Source: an uncultured Gardnerella sp. (lineage in GTDB: Bacteria > Actinomycetota > Actinomycetes > Actinomycetales > Bifidobacteriaceae). Taken from it: a stretch of DNA of 64,000 nucleotides. Below, piece by piece: positions 34,951-44,339 of the stretch. A program made the translations under genes and the position numbers. The stretch covers positions 1 to 64,000 of the forward strand of contig CAMYPG010000001.1 of the NCBI GenBank assembly GCA_947289115.1, read 5' to 3'. The notes beneath the pieces were generated by a model. That model saw nothing but the letters and a program-made list of their open reading frames with translations, made no database searches and was not told the origin of the DNA. How positions within the stretch are numbered: position 1 is the first letter of the stretch; each line of letters starts with the position of its first letter.

Positions 34951-35942
34951 AATAATTCTCTTTCTGCCTGCATTACGTTCAAATTGCGCAAAGCATCAAC
35001 CGAAGGCTCCACGCACACTCCCCCATTAGGCAACATCCAATCGTTCATCACCGGATTATTGCGCTTATTAGAAGGATACACTGCTAAAACTCGAACCCAA
35101 TCTCCGTGCTCAACAACCTCTTGAATCATATCTTTACACATAGAATCCCAAGGAGCAGAATCAACAGTTGCAATAAAACTGTATAAACCATCCTGCCCTT
35201 TAATCGGCCTAGACATAAAAGAAGTCATATTAAGCCCATGATCTCGCACAACGTCAAGCAAATTTGCTAACACGCCAGCACCAGTAGAACGCGGAATAAA
35301 AGCAATAATTGAGGAAAAAGATGAAGAGCTTTCGCGCTGAATATTAACAAAATTTAAAGCCTCATCTCGAGGAGTTAATACTAAAAACTCAGTGCGAGCG
35401 CCAGAAAAATCTTCAACGCTTTCGCTCACAATCTGCCTATTGTATAAATCGGCACAAATTCTAGGACATAAAGCAACTTCGCCAGGAACTAAATCCCTGC
35501 AAGCAGCAGCGTTTGAAGACGCAGTTTTTTCTTTCAATCCGCGCTCTTGAGCAAACTTACGGCATTGTGCCAACGCATGCGGATGAGCAACAATTGTAGA
35601 ACAGTTGTCAATTGAATCTGACTTGCAAACAACAGCATCAAAACTAATATCGACTCCTACGCGAGCAATACCAACCATATTCTTTGCATCAATTAGTAAA
35701 TCTAAATTAGGTATTACAACGCCCTCAATATTGTTTTCCCACGCAATAACACCCCAATTGTTATGCTCTTCAATTTCACTAGCAATACTAAGAACATTCT
35801 CGCAAGCAGTTGGAATAAGTTGCAAATTATCAAATGATTGTAACTGCTGTTGAACTTTTAAAGATGCTTGATGAGTAAAAGAACCTTCCGGCCCTAAATA
35901 GCATAATTTGTGGGCACTCTGACTGTTCTTATTACCATCCAT
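34944..35942 (-). CDS. pheA: prephenate dehydratase
   Basis: 332 residues. The periplasmic-binding-like catalytic domain begins CYLGPEGSFTHQAS, continues with WGVIAWENNIEGVV and contains the conserved FSGARTEFLVL. A C-terminal ACT domain (SSIIAFIPRSTGAGVLANLLDVV, GLNMTSFMSRPI) is the phenylalanine-sensing regulatory unit. It forms phenylpyruvate for phenylalanine. First gene of a pair with tyrA. Its leader has four tandem 12-base repeats directly before the ribosome site AAGGAAA. Confidence 0.92.
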   Translation of the reverse strand: MDGNKNSQSAHKLCYLGPEGSFTHQASLKVQQQLQSFDNLQLIPTACENVLSIASEIEEHNNWGVIAWENNIEGVVIPNLDLLIDAKNMVGIARVGVDISFDAVVCKSDSIDNCSTIVAHPHALAQCRKFAQERGLKEKTASSNAAACRDLVPGEVALCPRICADLYNRQIVSESVEDFSGARTEFLVLTPRDEALNFVNIQRESSSSFSSIIAFIPRSTGAGVLANLLDVVRDHGLNMTSFMSRPIKGQDGLYSFIATVDSAPWDSMCKDMIQEVVEHGDWVRVLAVYPSNKRNNPVMNDWMLPNGGVCVEPSVDALRNLNVMQAERELLW

Positions 35943-35956
35943 GACTATTTTCCTTA

Positions 35957-36004
35957 AAAAACTATTGTAAAAACTATTATAAAAACTACTGTAAAGACTA
36001 CTGT
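35957..36004. repeat. four tandem 12-bp repeats in the pheA leader
   Basis: Units AAAAACTATTGT, AAAAACTATTAT, AAAAACTACTGT and AAAGACTACTGT follow one another without gaps. They end 14 bases before the pheA ATG. Confidence 0.8.
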
Positions 36005-36025
36005 AAATTCTTTACTTATTTAACA

Positions 36026-36433
36026 CTATTCAACAACAAACCAACGCTGAGGCATACAAAGCAAAATTGCGTGGGCAATAAGAATGCCATAAAGCCAAAA
36101 ATATCCAACGTATTTCACACACCAAGGCATAGGAATAGTAAAGCCTACAGGAACAAGAATTGCGCTACCAATAAAACCAAGCGCTAGAATCCATACAACA
36201 GCAGAAAAAACTACTGCGTGAACAAATAATCCCCACCATCCACTACGAGCTCTGGAACACCAAGCAGAAAGTGCGAGCAATATCATGGCAACAACAAAAC
36301 CATATGGCAAATTATTCATTGCTCCCGCGCGATGCACAAAAGTTCCAATTAGTGCGCATATTGCAGAAGAAACACACGTGGTCGCATACCTACCCCATAA
36401 AGGTAAGCGATGCGACCACGGTTTTGCTGTCAT
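36026..36433 (-). CDS. small integral membrane protein
   Basis: 135 residues with four membrane helices (TTCVSSAICALIGTFV, YGFVVAMILLALSAW, WGLFVHAVVFSAVVWILALGFIG, FWLYGILIAHAILL) and short polar loops. The family is not recognised, though it fits a small actinobacterial four-helix protein. An 11-bp inverted repeat spans its first codons. It lies between pheA and typA on the same strand. Confidence 0.7.
   Translation of the reverse strand: MTAKPWSHRLPLWGRYATTCVSSAICALIGTFVHRAGAMNNLPYGFVVAMILLALSAWCSRARSGWWGLFVHAVVFSAVVWILALGFIGSAILVPVGFTIPMPWCVKYVGYFWLYGILIAHAILLCMPQRWFVVE
36377..36420 (-). promoter_or_regulatory. hairpin over the 5' end of the membrane-protein gene
   Basis: CGTGGTCGCAT (36377-36387) pairs perfectly with ATGCGACCACG (36410-36420), with nested AGGT/ACCT. 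It lies at codons 5 to 19 and could limit translation or be a protein-binding site. Confidence 0.5.
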
Positions 36434-36478
36434 AGTAAATCAGCGCCTCAATTTACAAATAGTATTTTAGAGAATGCA

Positions 36479-38401
36479 TCACGCAGCATTGTTCTGACGA
36501 CGCTGCTTAGCACGCCACTTATACCATTCGTCACGGCTCAAAATAATCTTGCGAACGCGAATTGCTTCAGGCGTAACTTCCACGCATTCGTCTTCGTTAG
36601 CAAAGTCAAGAGACTCTTCCAAGCTCATCTTGATTGGCGGAGTCAAGGTCTCGAGAACATCAGCGGTTGAAGAACGCATGTTAGTCATGTGCTTAGCAAG
36701 CGTAATGTTTACATCCAACTCGTCTGGCTTGTTGTTAATACCAACGATTTGTCCTTCGTAAACTGGGCTTTGTGGATCAACGAAGAATACGCCACGAGCT
36801 TGCAAACGCTGCATAGCATAAGGAGTTGCAACACCCTTGCGGTCACAAACCATGGAACCATTCTGACGAGTCACAATCTGACCAGCCCATGGAGCATAAC
36901 CGGCGGAAATAGAGCTTGCAATACCAGTTCCGCGAGTAGCAGAAAGCAAAGCAGTGCGGAAACCGATAAGACCACGCGAAGGAACAGTAAATTGCAAACG
37001 AACCCAACCAGAACCGTGGTTGCTCATAGAATCCATGCGACCCTTGCGATCAGCCATAAGCTGAGTGACGGTACCCATGTACTCTTCTGGGACGTCAATT
37101 GTAGTGCTTTCCATAGGCTCATTAATTTGACCATCAATAGTCTTGGTAACAACCTGAGGACGACCAACTGTAAGCTCGTAGCCTTCGCGACGCATCTGCT
37201 CAGCTAGCACAGCCAAAGCAAGCTCGCCACGACCTTGAACTTCCCAAGCATCTGGACGCTCAGTTGGAATAACCTTAATAGAAACGTTACCAATAAGCTC
37301 GCGATCCAAACGATCCTTAATCATACGAGCAGTAAGCTTATGATCTTTGCCTTCAGTACCGGCAAGAGGAGAATCGTTTACTCCGAAAGTCATAGAAATT
37401 GCAGGATCGTCGACATGAATTAATGGAAGCGGCTTTGGATCGTTTTGGTCAACGATAGTTTCGCCAATCATAATGTCGTTTACGCCAGCAACAGCAACAA
37501 TGTCGCCAGGACCTGCAGAAGCTACAGGAGTGCGCTCCAAACCTTGAGTGCGAAGAAGCTCAGAAACACGGAAGTTTTCAATGGAACCGTCGACGCGAGA
37601 AAGACCGTAAGTCTTGCCCTTTTCCAAAGTTCCGTTGTAAATTCGCACTAAACCGAGACGACCCAAGAAGTCAGAGGAATCAATGTTTGCAACATGAGCT
37701 TGAAGAGGAGCGCCTTCTTCGTATTCAGGAGCTGGAATGTTCGAAATAATAGAATCAAACAATGGCTCCAAATTATCGTTATCTGGCAAACCACCATTTT
37801 CAGGCTGATTAACAGAAGCATAACCAGCTTTAGCAGCGCAATAAATTACTGGCAAATCAAGCAAAGCGTCGAGATCGAGGTCAATACCTTCCTCGACAAC
37901 ATCCTGAGCCAAGCCAAGAAGCAAATCTGTAGATTCGCCAACAACTTCTTCAATACGAGCATCTGGACGATCTACCTTATTTACGCACAAAATAACAGGA
38001 AGCTTAGCTTCCAAAGCTTTACGAAGCACAAAGCGAGTCTGTGGAAGAGGACCTTCAGAAGCGTCAACCAACAAAACAACGCCGTCAACCATAGAGATAC
38101 CACGCTCGACCTCACCACCGAAATCAGCGTGACCTGGAGTATCAATAACGTTAATAGTGATACCTTCTGGATGACCATACTTTTCAGCTAATGGACCTGT
38201 GTACTGCACAGCAGTGTTCTTAGCAAGAATAGTAATGCCCTTTTCGCGTTCCAAATCATTGGAATCCATAACGCGATCTGGAACTTCTTCACGCTCAGAA
38301 AATACGTGCGACTGCTGAAGCATGGCGTTTACCAGAGTGGTCTTACCGTGGTCTACGTGCGCCACAATTGCCACATTTCGAATATCACCGCGAACAGTCA
38401 T
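36479..38401 (-). CDS. typA: translational GTPase TypA/BipA
   Basis: 640 residues from the ATG at 38401 (AAGAGG upstream); a longer frame of 16 codons has no support. GTPase motifs: AHVDHGKTTL, REKGITILAKN, DTPGHADFGGEV, NKVDRPDAR. EF-G-like domains III and V follow, and the C-terminal TypA domain ends in KIILSRDEWYKWR. It acts on the ribosome, in 50S assembly and stress adaptation. Monocistronic or weakly linked to parA upstream. Confidence 0.94.
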   Translation of the reverse strand: MTVRGDIRNVAIVAHVDHGKTTLVNAMLQQSHVFSEREEVPDRVMDSNDLEREKGITILAKNTAVQYTGPLAEKYGHPEGITINVIDTPGHADFGGEVERGISMVDGVVLLVDASEGPLPQTRFVLRKALEAKLPVILCVNKVDRPDARIEEVVGESTDLLLGLAQDVVEEGIDLDLDALLDLPVIYCAAKAGYASVNQPENGGLPDNDNLEPLFDSIISNIPAPEYEEGAPLQAHVANIDSSDFLGRLGLVRIYNGTLEKGKTYGLSRVDGSIENFRVSELLRTQGLERTPVASAGPGDIVAVAGVNDIMIGETIVDQNDPKPLPLIHVDDPAISMTFGVNDSPLAGTEGKDHKLTARMIKDRLDRELIGNVSIKVIPTERPDAWEVQGRGELALAVLAEQMRREGYELTVGRPQVVTKTIDGQINEPMESTTIDVPEEYMGTVTQLMADRKGRMDSMSNHGSGWVRLQFTVPSRGLIGFRTALLSATRGTGIASSISAGYAPWAGQIVTRQNGSMVCDRKGVATPYAMQRLQARGVFFVDPQSPVYEGQIVGINNKPDELDVNITLAKHMTNMRSSTADVLETLTPPIKMSLEESLDFANEDECVEVTPEAIRVRKIILSRDEWYKWRAKQRRQNNAA

Positions 38402-38593
38402 CACAAACCTCTTCCATTCTTCGCGTTTTAAGTAATTATTAACATGCAACCGCTTAAGCTATAAACATCAGCTAAAAACAGTAGCTATATACATTATTGG
38501 CAAGCACCCAAATAGGTAAACTGCCAAACCGCACCGATTCTACTAGTGAGCGCAGACAGCTTTTAATCCACACTAACGCAGAACAACAAGAAC

Positions 38594-39463
38594 TTACGCA
38601 ACAACACCTTTAGCAATAAGCTCACGCGCAACTTCGCGGTACTCTTTTGCAGTCTTGTGTTCAGGAGCAAAAATAGTGATAGGAACTGCAGCAACTGTAG
38701 AATCTGGCAGCTTAATAGAACGCGAAATCACAGAGTGCAAAACGCGATCTTGGAAAGCTTCATAAATGCGCTGCAACACTTCCTCACTATGAAGCGTGCG
38801 AGTATACATAGTGACAAGAACTCCAAATACTTTAAGATTTGGATTAATACGAGACTGTACCTTCTCAATTGATTGCATAAGAAGAGCAACGCCTCGAAGA
38901 GCAAAGAATTCTGCAGCAAGTGGAATAATCACGCCATCAGCTGCTGTTAACGCATTTACAGTAAGCAAGCCGAGAGAAGGCTGGCAATCGACTATAATAA
39001 CATCGTATTCGTCACGTACTTTGCGCAATACGCCTGCTAATATTTGCTCTCGTCCTACTTCGGTTACTAACTGAACTTCAGCTGCAGATAAATCAATATT
39101 TGCAGGAATAATATCAATATTTTCTGTTTCAGTATGACGAATTACGTCGTGAACGTCTACAGACGAATCAAATAATGCCGTATAAACTGTATTATCAAGC
39201 GCATTTGCGTTAATTCCAAGTCCAACTGTTGCCGCACCTTGCGGATCGAAATCAACAATCAAAACGCGACGACCATACTGACTTAGTGCGCCAGCAATAT
39301 TAATGGAACTTGTAGTTTTACCAACTCCACCTTTCTGGTTGCACATTGCAATAATGCGAGCAGGACCGTGTGAAGCTAACGGCTCTGGTGCATGAAAAGT
39401 TTCGTATTCGCGTCCAAGTAAATCAGTAGGCATGTTCCCCACTTTATCAACAGGTATACTCAC
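38594..39463 (-). CDS. parA: ParA/Soj-type ATPase
   Basis: 289 residues. Deviant Walker A NQKGGVGKTTSSINIAGAL near 44-60, Walker A' DFDPQGAATVGL, Walker B DVIIVDCQPSLGLL. It is the chromosome-type, short N-terminal form. Such proteins position origins or other cargo. ParB is not in the window, and the place next to xerD rather than near the origin suggests the ParA paralogue commonly found upstream of scpAB in Actinobacteria, although scpA is not adjacent here. Starts 18 bases after xerD. Confidence 0.9.
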   Translation of the reverse strand: MSIPVDKVGNMPTDLLGREYETFHAPEPLASHGPARIIAMCNQKGGVGKTTSSINIAGALSQYGRRVLIVDFDPQGAATVGLGINANALDNTVYTALFDSSVDVHDVIRHTETENIDIIPANIDLSAAEVQLVTEVGREQILAGVLRKVRDEYDVIIVDCQPSLGLLTVNALTAADGVIIPLAAEFFALRGVALLMQSIEKVQSRINPNLKVFGVLVTMYTRTLHSEEVLQRIYEAFQDRVLHSVISRSIKLPDSTVAAVPITIFAPEHKTAKEYREVARELIAKGVVA

Positions 39464-39481
39464 GAAACTCTGAGCATAAAA

Positions 39482-40441
39482 TTATTTAGCTCGAGGATGG
39501 CTCATTACGTAAGCTTCAACTAATGCGTCGGGACTAATATGCGTATAAATTTGAGTTGTTGTAACTGAAGCATGTCCAAGCAACTCTTGAACTGTGCGCA
39601 CATCAGCACCACCTGCAATAAGATGCGTGGCAAGAGAATGACGCAGCGTATGCGGATGCAATGGTTTGTCAAGTTTTGCACGCTCGCCAGCTTGCGTTAC
39701 TATTGCCCATGCTGATTGGCGAGAAAGTGCATTACCTCTCTTATTTAAGAAAATTGTGTGCAATTCACGTTTGCCCTTTAACGTTAATTCTGGGCGAGAT
39801 TTCTCCATATAGTTACGAAGAGCACGAACAGCACAACCACCAATCGGGACTAAACGCTGCTTAGAGCCTTTACCTGTAAGTTTTACAACAGATTCGTTTA
39901 AATCAATATCTTCGAATTTTACGCCAACTGCTTCCGAAATTCGCGCTCCAGTAGCGTATAAAAATTCGAGAAGAGCAGTATCTCTAATCGAAATAGCATC
40001 GGAACTTCCAAAATTTCCTGCAGCTTCAATAACTCTATTTACTTCTTCAATACTTAAAACATCCGGCAAGTAGTCTGCTTGTTTTGGAGCTTTTACTTGC
40101 GCTGAAACGTCAGCTTGTATGTCACCATGAGCAAGCATAAAGCGGTGCCATTCGTGAATACTTGCAAGTCGACGCGCAACTGTCCTAGTCCCCAACCCTA
40201 ATTCATTCAAAGTTCGAATGTATGATTCAATATCTAATTGAGAAATAGTAGTAATATCTTTTATTTTTCGTTCGTCGCAAAGCCAGCATGTGTAATCTTG
40301 CAAATCTGAAGCGTACGCAGATACTGTTTTTTTAGAAAGACCACGCTCAATATCAATATGCGCAATAAAGCGTTGAATATGAAGTGCAAACTCTTCAGGA
40401 ATATTATTTTCCCTATTGTCAGAATCAAGATTTGAGCGCAT
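39482..40441 (-). CDS. xerD: tyrosine recombinase XerD
   Basis: 319 residues from the ATG at 40441. An in-frame extension of 35 codons upstream runs through the rplT terminator and is not coding. Catalytic residues are all present: ATGARISEAV, GKGSKQRLVP, HTLRHSLATH, LLGHASV, TQIYTHIS. It works with XerC at dif to resolve chromosome dimers. Linked to parA downstream, an arrangement common in Actinobacteria. Confidence 0.9.
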   Translation of the reverse strand: MRSNLDSDNRENNIPEEFALHIQRFIAHIDIERGLSKKTVSAYASDLQDYTCWLCDERKIKDITTISQLDIESYIRTLNELGLGTRTVARRLASIHEWHRFMLAHGDIQADVSAQVKAPKQADYLPDVLSIEEVNRVIEAAGNFGSSDAISIRDTALLEFLYATGARISEAVGVKFEDIDLNESVVKLTGKGSKQRLVPIGGCAVRALRNYMEKSRPELTLKGKRELHTIFLNKRGNALSRQSAWAIVTQAGERAKLDKPLHPHTLRHSLATHLIAGGADVRTVQELLGHASVTTTQIYTHISPDALVEAYVMSHPRAK

Positions 40442-40480
40442 AAAAATAATTATAGCTAATAAATAAATTTGTTGATTTAA

Positions 40481-40510
40481 AAGAAAAAGCCCACCTAAAT
40501 TGGTGGGCTT
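40481..40510 (-). terminator. terminator of the infC-rpmI-rplT operon
   Basis: AAGCCCACC (40487-40495) pairs with GGTGGGCTT (40502-40510) and is followed on the minus strand by TTTTTCTTTT. Confidence 0.85.
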
Positions 40511-40535
40511 AAAATAAAACTCTATTAAAGCAAAA

Positions 40536-40919
40536 TCAGGCTTCAACTGGAGCGTTTACATCAGCTGGCAATGCAGCCTTAGCAGCTTCGACAACAGCCT
40601 TGAAAGCTTCAATATCGGAAACTGCGAGCTCAGCAAGAGCGCGACGATCCAATTCGATGCCTGCCAAGTGCAAGCCCTGAATGAAGCGATTGTAAGTGAT
40701 GCCTTCAGCGCGAACTGCTGCGTTAATGCGCTGAATCCACAACTTGCGGAAATCACCCTTGCGAGCCTTGCGGTCGCGGAAGTTATAAGTAAATGAGTGG
40801 AGCAGCTGTTCCTTTGCCTTGCGATAAAGACGGGAGCGCTGACCGCGGTAGCCAGAAGCCCTCTCAAGAACAACGCGACGCTTCTTGTGAGCGTTTACTG
40901 CGCGCTTTACTCGTGCCAT
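40536..40919 (-). CDS. rplT: 50S ribosomal protein L20
   Basis: 127 residues. The start MARVKRAVNAHKKRRVVLERASGYRGQRSRLYR-type opening and the FRDRKARKGDFRKLWIQRINAA block are diagnostic of bL20. It binds 23S rRNA early in 50S assembly. Third gene of infC-rpmI-rplT, 67 bases after rpmI. The family is known to regulate its own operon in other bacteria. Confidence 0.96.
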   Translation of the reverse strand: MARVKRAVNAHKKRRVVLERASGYRGQRSRLYRKAKEQLLHSFTYNFRDRKARKGDFRKLWIQRINAAVRAEGITYNRFIQGLHLAGIELDRRALAELAVSDIEAFKAVVEAAKAALPADVNAPVEA

Positions 40920-40986
40920 AAGTATTCCTCAGCTTTCTTAAAATTTTCGATTGCGTATTCGTTTACAAGCAATTCTTACTTGTTAC

Positions 40987-41181
40987 TTACTTAACGAGCA
41001 AGCCCTTAAGCTTCTTGCTCTGCGCAGTAGCCAATACTTTATCTTCAGAAAGAGCACGACGCTTACGAGCCGACTTGTGCTCCAAGTTGTGGCGCATGGC
41101 GCTACCATCGTGCATCACCTTACCGGTACCGGTAAGACGAACGCGCTTGGACGCTGCGGAATTAGTTTTCATCTTCGGCAT
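40987..41181 (-). CDS. rpmI: 50S ribosomal protein L35
   Basis: 64 residues starting MPKMKTNSAASKRVRLTGTG, the standard bL35 start. The ATG lies inside the end of infC (20-base overlap) with AAGGAGGG upstream, so the genes are coupled. A longer in-frame version upstream would overlap infC further and is unsupported. Confidence 0.95.
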   Translation of the reverse strand: MPKMKTNSAASKRVRLTGTGKVMHDGSAMRHNLEHKSARKRRALSEDKVLATAQSKKLKGLLVK

Positions 41182-41857
41182 TGCTGCCCTCCTTGTGATG
41201 TTGATCGGATTGCATAGCATTTACTGCAGCTGCAGCTTGTGACTGAACTTCTTGCTTAGCTGCAAGACGAGCAGCCTGACGAGCTTGACGCTCAGCGCGA
41301 GATTCAGCGCCACGACGACGCTGCTCAGACTGTGTATGAATTTTCTTGCCTTTTGGAGCAAGAGTCATAATAATATTTCGACCTTCTTGCTTTGGCGCAA
41401 ACTCTACTGTGCCACTTTCAGAGACCTCATCTGCAAGTCGGCGCAACAATTCAACGCCACCAACCGGACGAGATTGCTCACGGCCACGCAACATAATAGT
41501 TACTTTTACCTTGTCTCCGCCATTCAAGAAACGAAGCACATGACCTTTCTTCACATCGAAATCATGATCGTCAATCTTGAGACGGAAACGAATTTCCTTA
41601 ACCTCTGCGACGGTCTGATTACGACGTGCTTCACGAGCCTTAATCTTTTCGTTGTACTTGTACTTACCGTAGTCAATAAGCTTGGCTACTGGAGGCTTAG
41701 CAGTAGGTGCAACTTCGACAAGATCGAGGTTAGCTTCCCTTGCAAGGTTTAACGCGACAGAGGTTGCGATAACTCCCACTTGCTCGCCCTTTGGACCAAT
41801 AAGGCGCACCTGAGGGACTCGAATTTCCTCGTTAATGCGTGGTTCGTCGCTAATGAT
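41162..41857 (-). CDS. infC: translation initiation factor IF-3, non-AUG start
   Basis: About 231 residues. Family motifs: EPRINEEIRVPQVRLIGPKGEQVGV at the N-terminus, then NLDLVEVAPTAKPPVAKLIDYGKYKY, and KGHVLRFLNGGDKVKVTIMLRGREQ in the C-terminal domain. A Lys/Arg/Ala tail of about 50 residues (RRRGAESRAERQARQAARLA) exceeds the usual 180-residue core. No ATG fits. GGAG and AAGG lie just before ATC (41857) and ATT (41854), so it starts at ATC or ATT, as in other bacteria where IF-3 polices its own rare start codon. The N-terminal hydrophobic residues further upstream are leader sequence. Confidence 0.9.
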   Translation of the reverse strand: MISDEPRINEEIRVPQVRLIGPKGEQVGVIATSVALNLAREANLDLVEVAPTAKPPVAKLIDYGKYKYNEKIKAREARRNQTVAEVKEIRFRLKIDDHDFDVKKGHVLRFLNGGDKVKVTIMLRGREQSRPVGGVELLRRLADEVSESGTVEFAPKQEGRNIIMTLAPKGKKIHTQSEQRRRGAESRAERQARQAARLAAKQEVQSQAAAAVNAMQSDQHHKEGSNAEDEN

Positions 41858-42087
41858 GACTCCAATCCTTCTAAATACTTGTAAGATGTAATACACCAAG
41901 AAGTCCAAGAGCTTAAGATTCACTACTTCATATCAATAAAACGCTATATAACAGCGCAGCAAGCAGCACAAGAAGCTAACTTGCGTGACCGAAGTCATGA
42001 ACCCGAAACCACAGTAGGCTTCCAGGTGGGGACATCCCACTTTCTTGATTACTCAAGCCGAATGTCTATTCTACTAGAAGCCTTGAC
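41858..42087 (-). promoter_or_regulatory. long 5' leader of the IF-3 operon
   Basis: About 230 bases without a gene separate the asnB terminator from infC. They include a perfect hairpin, GTGGGAT/ATCCCAC-type, around 42027-42042. Ribosomal-protein or IF-3 control in this leader is plausible; I cannot name a specific element. Confidence 0.35.
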
Positions 42088-42124
42088 AAAAAAGCAGTCA
42101 ACACACGAAACGTGTTTTGACTGC
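42088..42124 (-). terminator. terminator of asnB
   Basis: GCAGTCAA (42094-42101) pairs with TTGACTGC (42117-42124), extended by CACG/CGTG. TTTTTT follows on the minus strand. Confidence 0.85.
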
Positions 42125-42153
42125 CACAAATCAAAGCCAGAACTATGCGATTT

Positions 42154-44040
42154 CTACGCTAACTGCATTGGCTCAGGCTTCAATCCATCATGATTAAAGT
42201 ACACATCATACCAAGTCAGGAATGTGTAAACTGTCCAAATCTTACGACGATCGTCATTTTTCTTTGCATAATTATCGTCAATCATACGAAGTAAAGCATC
42301 TCTATCGAAGAATTTAGCAGCATCGTCACTTTCAAACGTCTTACGCACAATCTTATAAAAACGTTCCTCGCGCAACCAATCCTTAACTGGCACAGGGAAA
42401 CCAAGCTTTTCTCTGTCATACCAAGCTTTTGGCAAATGACGGGACGCAGCTTGTCGGAAAGCAAACTTCGTATTTTCGTCAGTAATTAAGTATTTAGTAG
42501 GAACTTTTTCTGCAACATCCATGAGCACGCGATCAAGCAAAGGCACGCGAAGCTCCAAAGAATGAGCCATAGTCATTTTATCTGCCTTAAGCAAAATATC
42601 TCCTGGCATCCATTGATGCATATCAAGATATTGCTTTTTCTTAACTTCAGAAAGTCCCTTACCAGCAATTCTACTGTAAATAGCATCGACGATGCTGCGA
42701 ACGCTAGGACCTTTGCGATACTCAGGTTTCAAAAGTTTTACAGCATCTTCCTCATTGAAAACCTTTGACTGACCGATAAAATGCTCCTCAGCTGGAGCCA
42801 AATTAGCGTACAAATGCCATGCTCCGTGGAAATGCTTTCCTTTTGCAGCTCGACCAATCGCGTAACGTAACTTTTTTGGCAACTTTGCAAGCATGCGAGT
42901 CACAACTTTAATAAGTTTAGAACGCGTATGAACACCATAATCAATGTATCCTGCAAATAATTCATCTGCTCCCTCACCGCTTAGCACAACGCGTAAATCT
43001 TGCGAAGCTAATTTTGCAAGGAAGAATAATGGGACGCAAGAGAAGTTAGAATCAGGTTCGTCCAAATACCACTGAATTTGTGGGAAATAACGGAATGCGT
43101 CAGCGGCGTCAATAATTTCAGATTTATTGTTTAAGCCAATAATTTTTGCCAATTCGCTTGCTTGTTTGGATTCATTGTATCTTCCACCAGCAAAACCAAT
43201 AGAATATGTGTGTTCAGGGCGCGCAACAGCGGCAACATAACTTGAATCAACTCCAGAAGAAAGGAACGAACCAACTTCAACATCCGCAATTTGGTGAGCT
43301 TGAACAGAATCACAAACTGTTTTATCGATAGAATCAACTAATTCATTCAAGCGTTGCTTTGTTTCTTTGAAATTAGGATCGTAATATTGCTCAATCTTCA
43401 TTTCGCCATTCTTATACGTAAAGCAATTACCTTCACGCAGCTTAAAAACGCCTTTGAAGAAAGTTTCGTTAATTGCAGGATATTGGAATGTCATAAACGG
43501 CTTAAGCGCATTTTCGTTAAGTTCCTTCTTAAAATCTGGATGGCGCAGTAAAGATTTAATTTCGGATCCGTACATAAAAGTACCGTTCATTTGCGCATAA
43601 TAAAAAGGCTTAATACCGAAATGGTCGCGAGCGCCAAACAATTCTTGAGTACTCTTGTTCCAAATAACAAATGCAAACATTCCGCGTAAACGATTAAGTA
43701 AGCCTTTACCCCACTCTTCGTATCCGTGCACTAATACTTCTGTATCGCAATCAGTGTGGAAAGTGTGACCAGCTTTAATAAGTTCTTCGCGAAGTGGCTT
43801 GTAGTTATAAATCTCGCCATTAAAAGTAACTGCAAGATTCCCATCCTCGTTGTACATAGGTTGGGATCCACCGTGAAGATCTATAATGCTAAGTCGACGA
43901 AAACCAAGTGCTGCGTGTTCGTCAATCATAGTTCCATACTCGTCAGGACCACGATGCACAATCACATCTGTCATATCTTTTACAATTTGGCTTTTGACGT
44001 TAATTGGGGTGTCATTAATGAACCCTGCAATTCCGCACAT
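42154..44040 (-). CDS. asnB: asparagine synthase, glutamine-hydrolysing
   Basis: 628 residues. MCGIAGF supplies the Cys2 nucleophile of the glutaminase domain, whose RGPDEYG and NGEIYNYK sites are present. The synthetase domain has the PP-loop SSGVDSSYVAA near 257 and SGEGADELFAGY near 350. It makes asparagine from aspartate, glutamine and ATP. Monocistronic, with its own terminator; GAGGAG lies before the ATG. Confidence 0.94.
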   Translation of the reverse strand: MCGIAGFINDTPINVKSQIVKDMTDVIVHRGPDEYGTMIDEHAALGFRRLSIIDLHGGSQPMYNEDGNLAVTFNGEIYNYKPLREELIKAGHTFHTDCDTEVLVHGYEEWGKGLLNRLRGMFAFVIWNKSTQELFGARDHFGIKPFYYAQMNGTFMYGSEIKSLLRHPDFKKELNENALKPFMTFQYPAINETFFKGVFKLREGNCFTYKNGEMKIEQYYDPNFKETKQRLNELVDSIDKTVCDSVQAHQIADVEVGSFLSSGVDSSYVAAVARPEHTYSIGFAGGRYNESKQASELAKIIGLNNKSEIIDAADAFRYFPQIQWYLDEPDSNFSCVPLFFLAKLASQDLRVVLSGEGADELFAGYIDYGVHTRSKLIKVVTRMLAKLPKKLRYAIGRAAKGKHFHGAWHLYANLAPAEEHFIGQSKVFNEEDAVKLLKPEYRKGPSVRSIVDAIYSRIAGKGLSEVKKKQYLDMHQWMPGDILLKADKMTMAHSLELRVPLLDRVLMDVAEKVPTKYLITDENTKFAFRQAASRHLPKAWYDREKLGFPVPVKDWLREERFYKIVRKTFESDDAAKFFDRDALLRMIDDNYAKKNDDRRKIWTVYTFLTWYDVYFNHDGLKPEPMQLA

Positions 44041-44339
44041 TTATTTCTCCTCGTAGAATATACAACACAGCATTACGTTAGTCTACTAGCAAATAATTAA
44101 CGAAAATCCATAATAACTTGGAAAATCTAACTTGCCATGCAATATTACACCAAGCACTTTATGTTAAGCGAGTATTAGTCTAAAAATTCCTGTATTTGCC
44201 GGAATAAAAGCAATAAAATACGCTAAAACCAAATCCAAAAAATGGCATAAAACATAGTCAAATGTTGGTTGACACTACGCTTATAAACTCTTGTTATAAA
44301 TGTATGTCATCAGTACAAATGCAGCGTTATTATGTTGCT

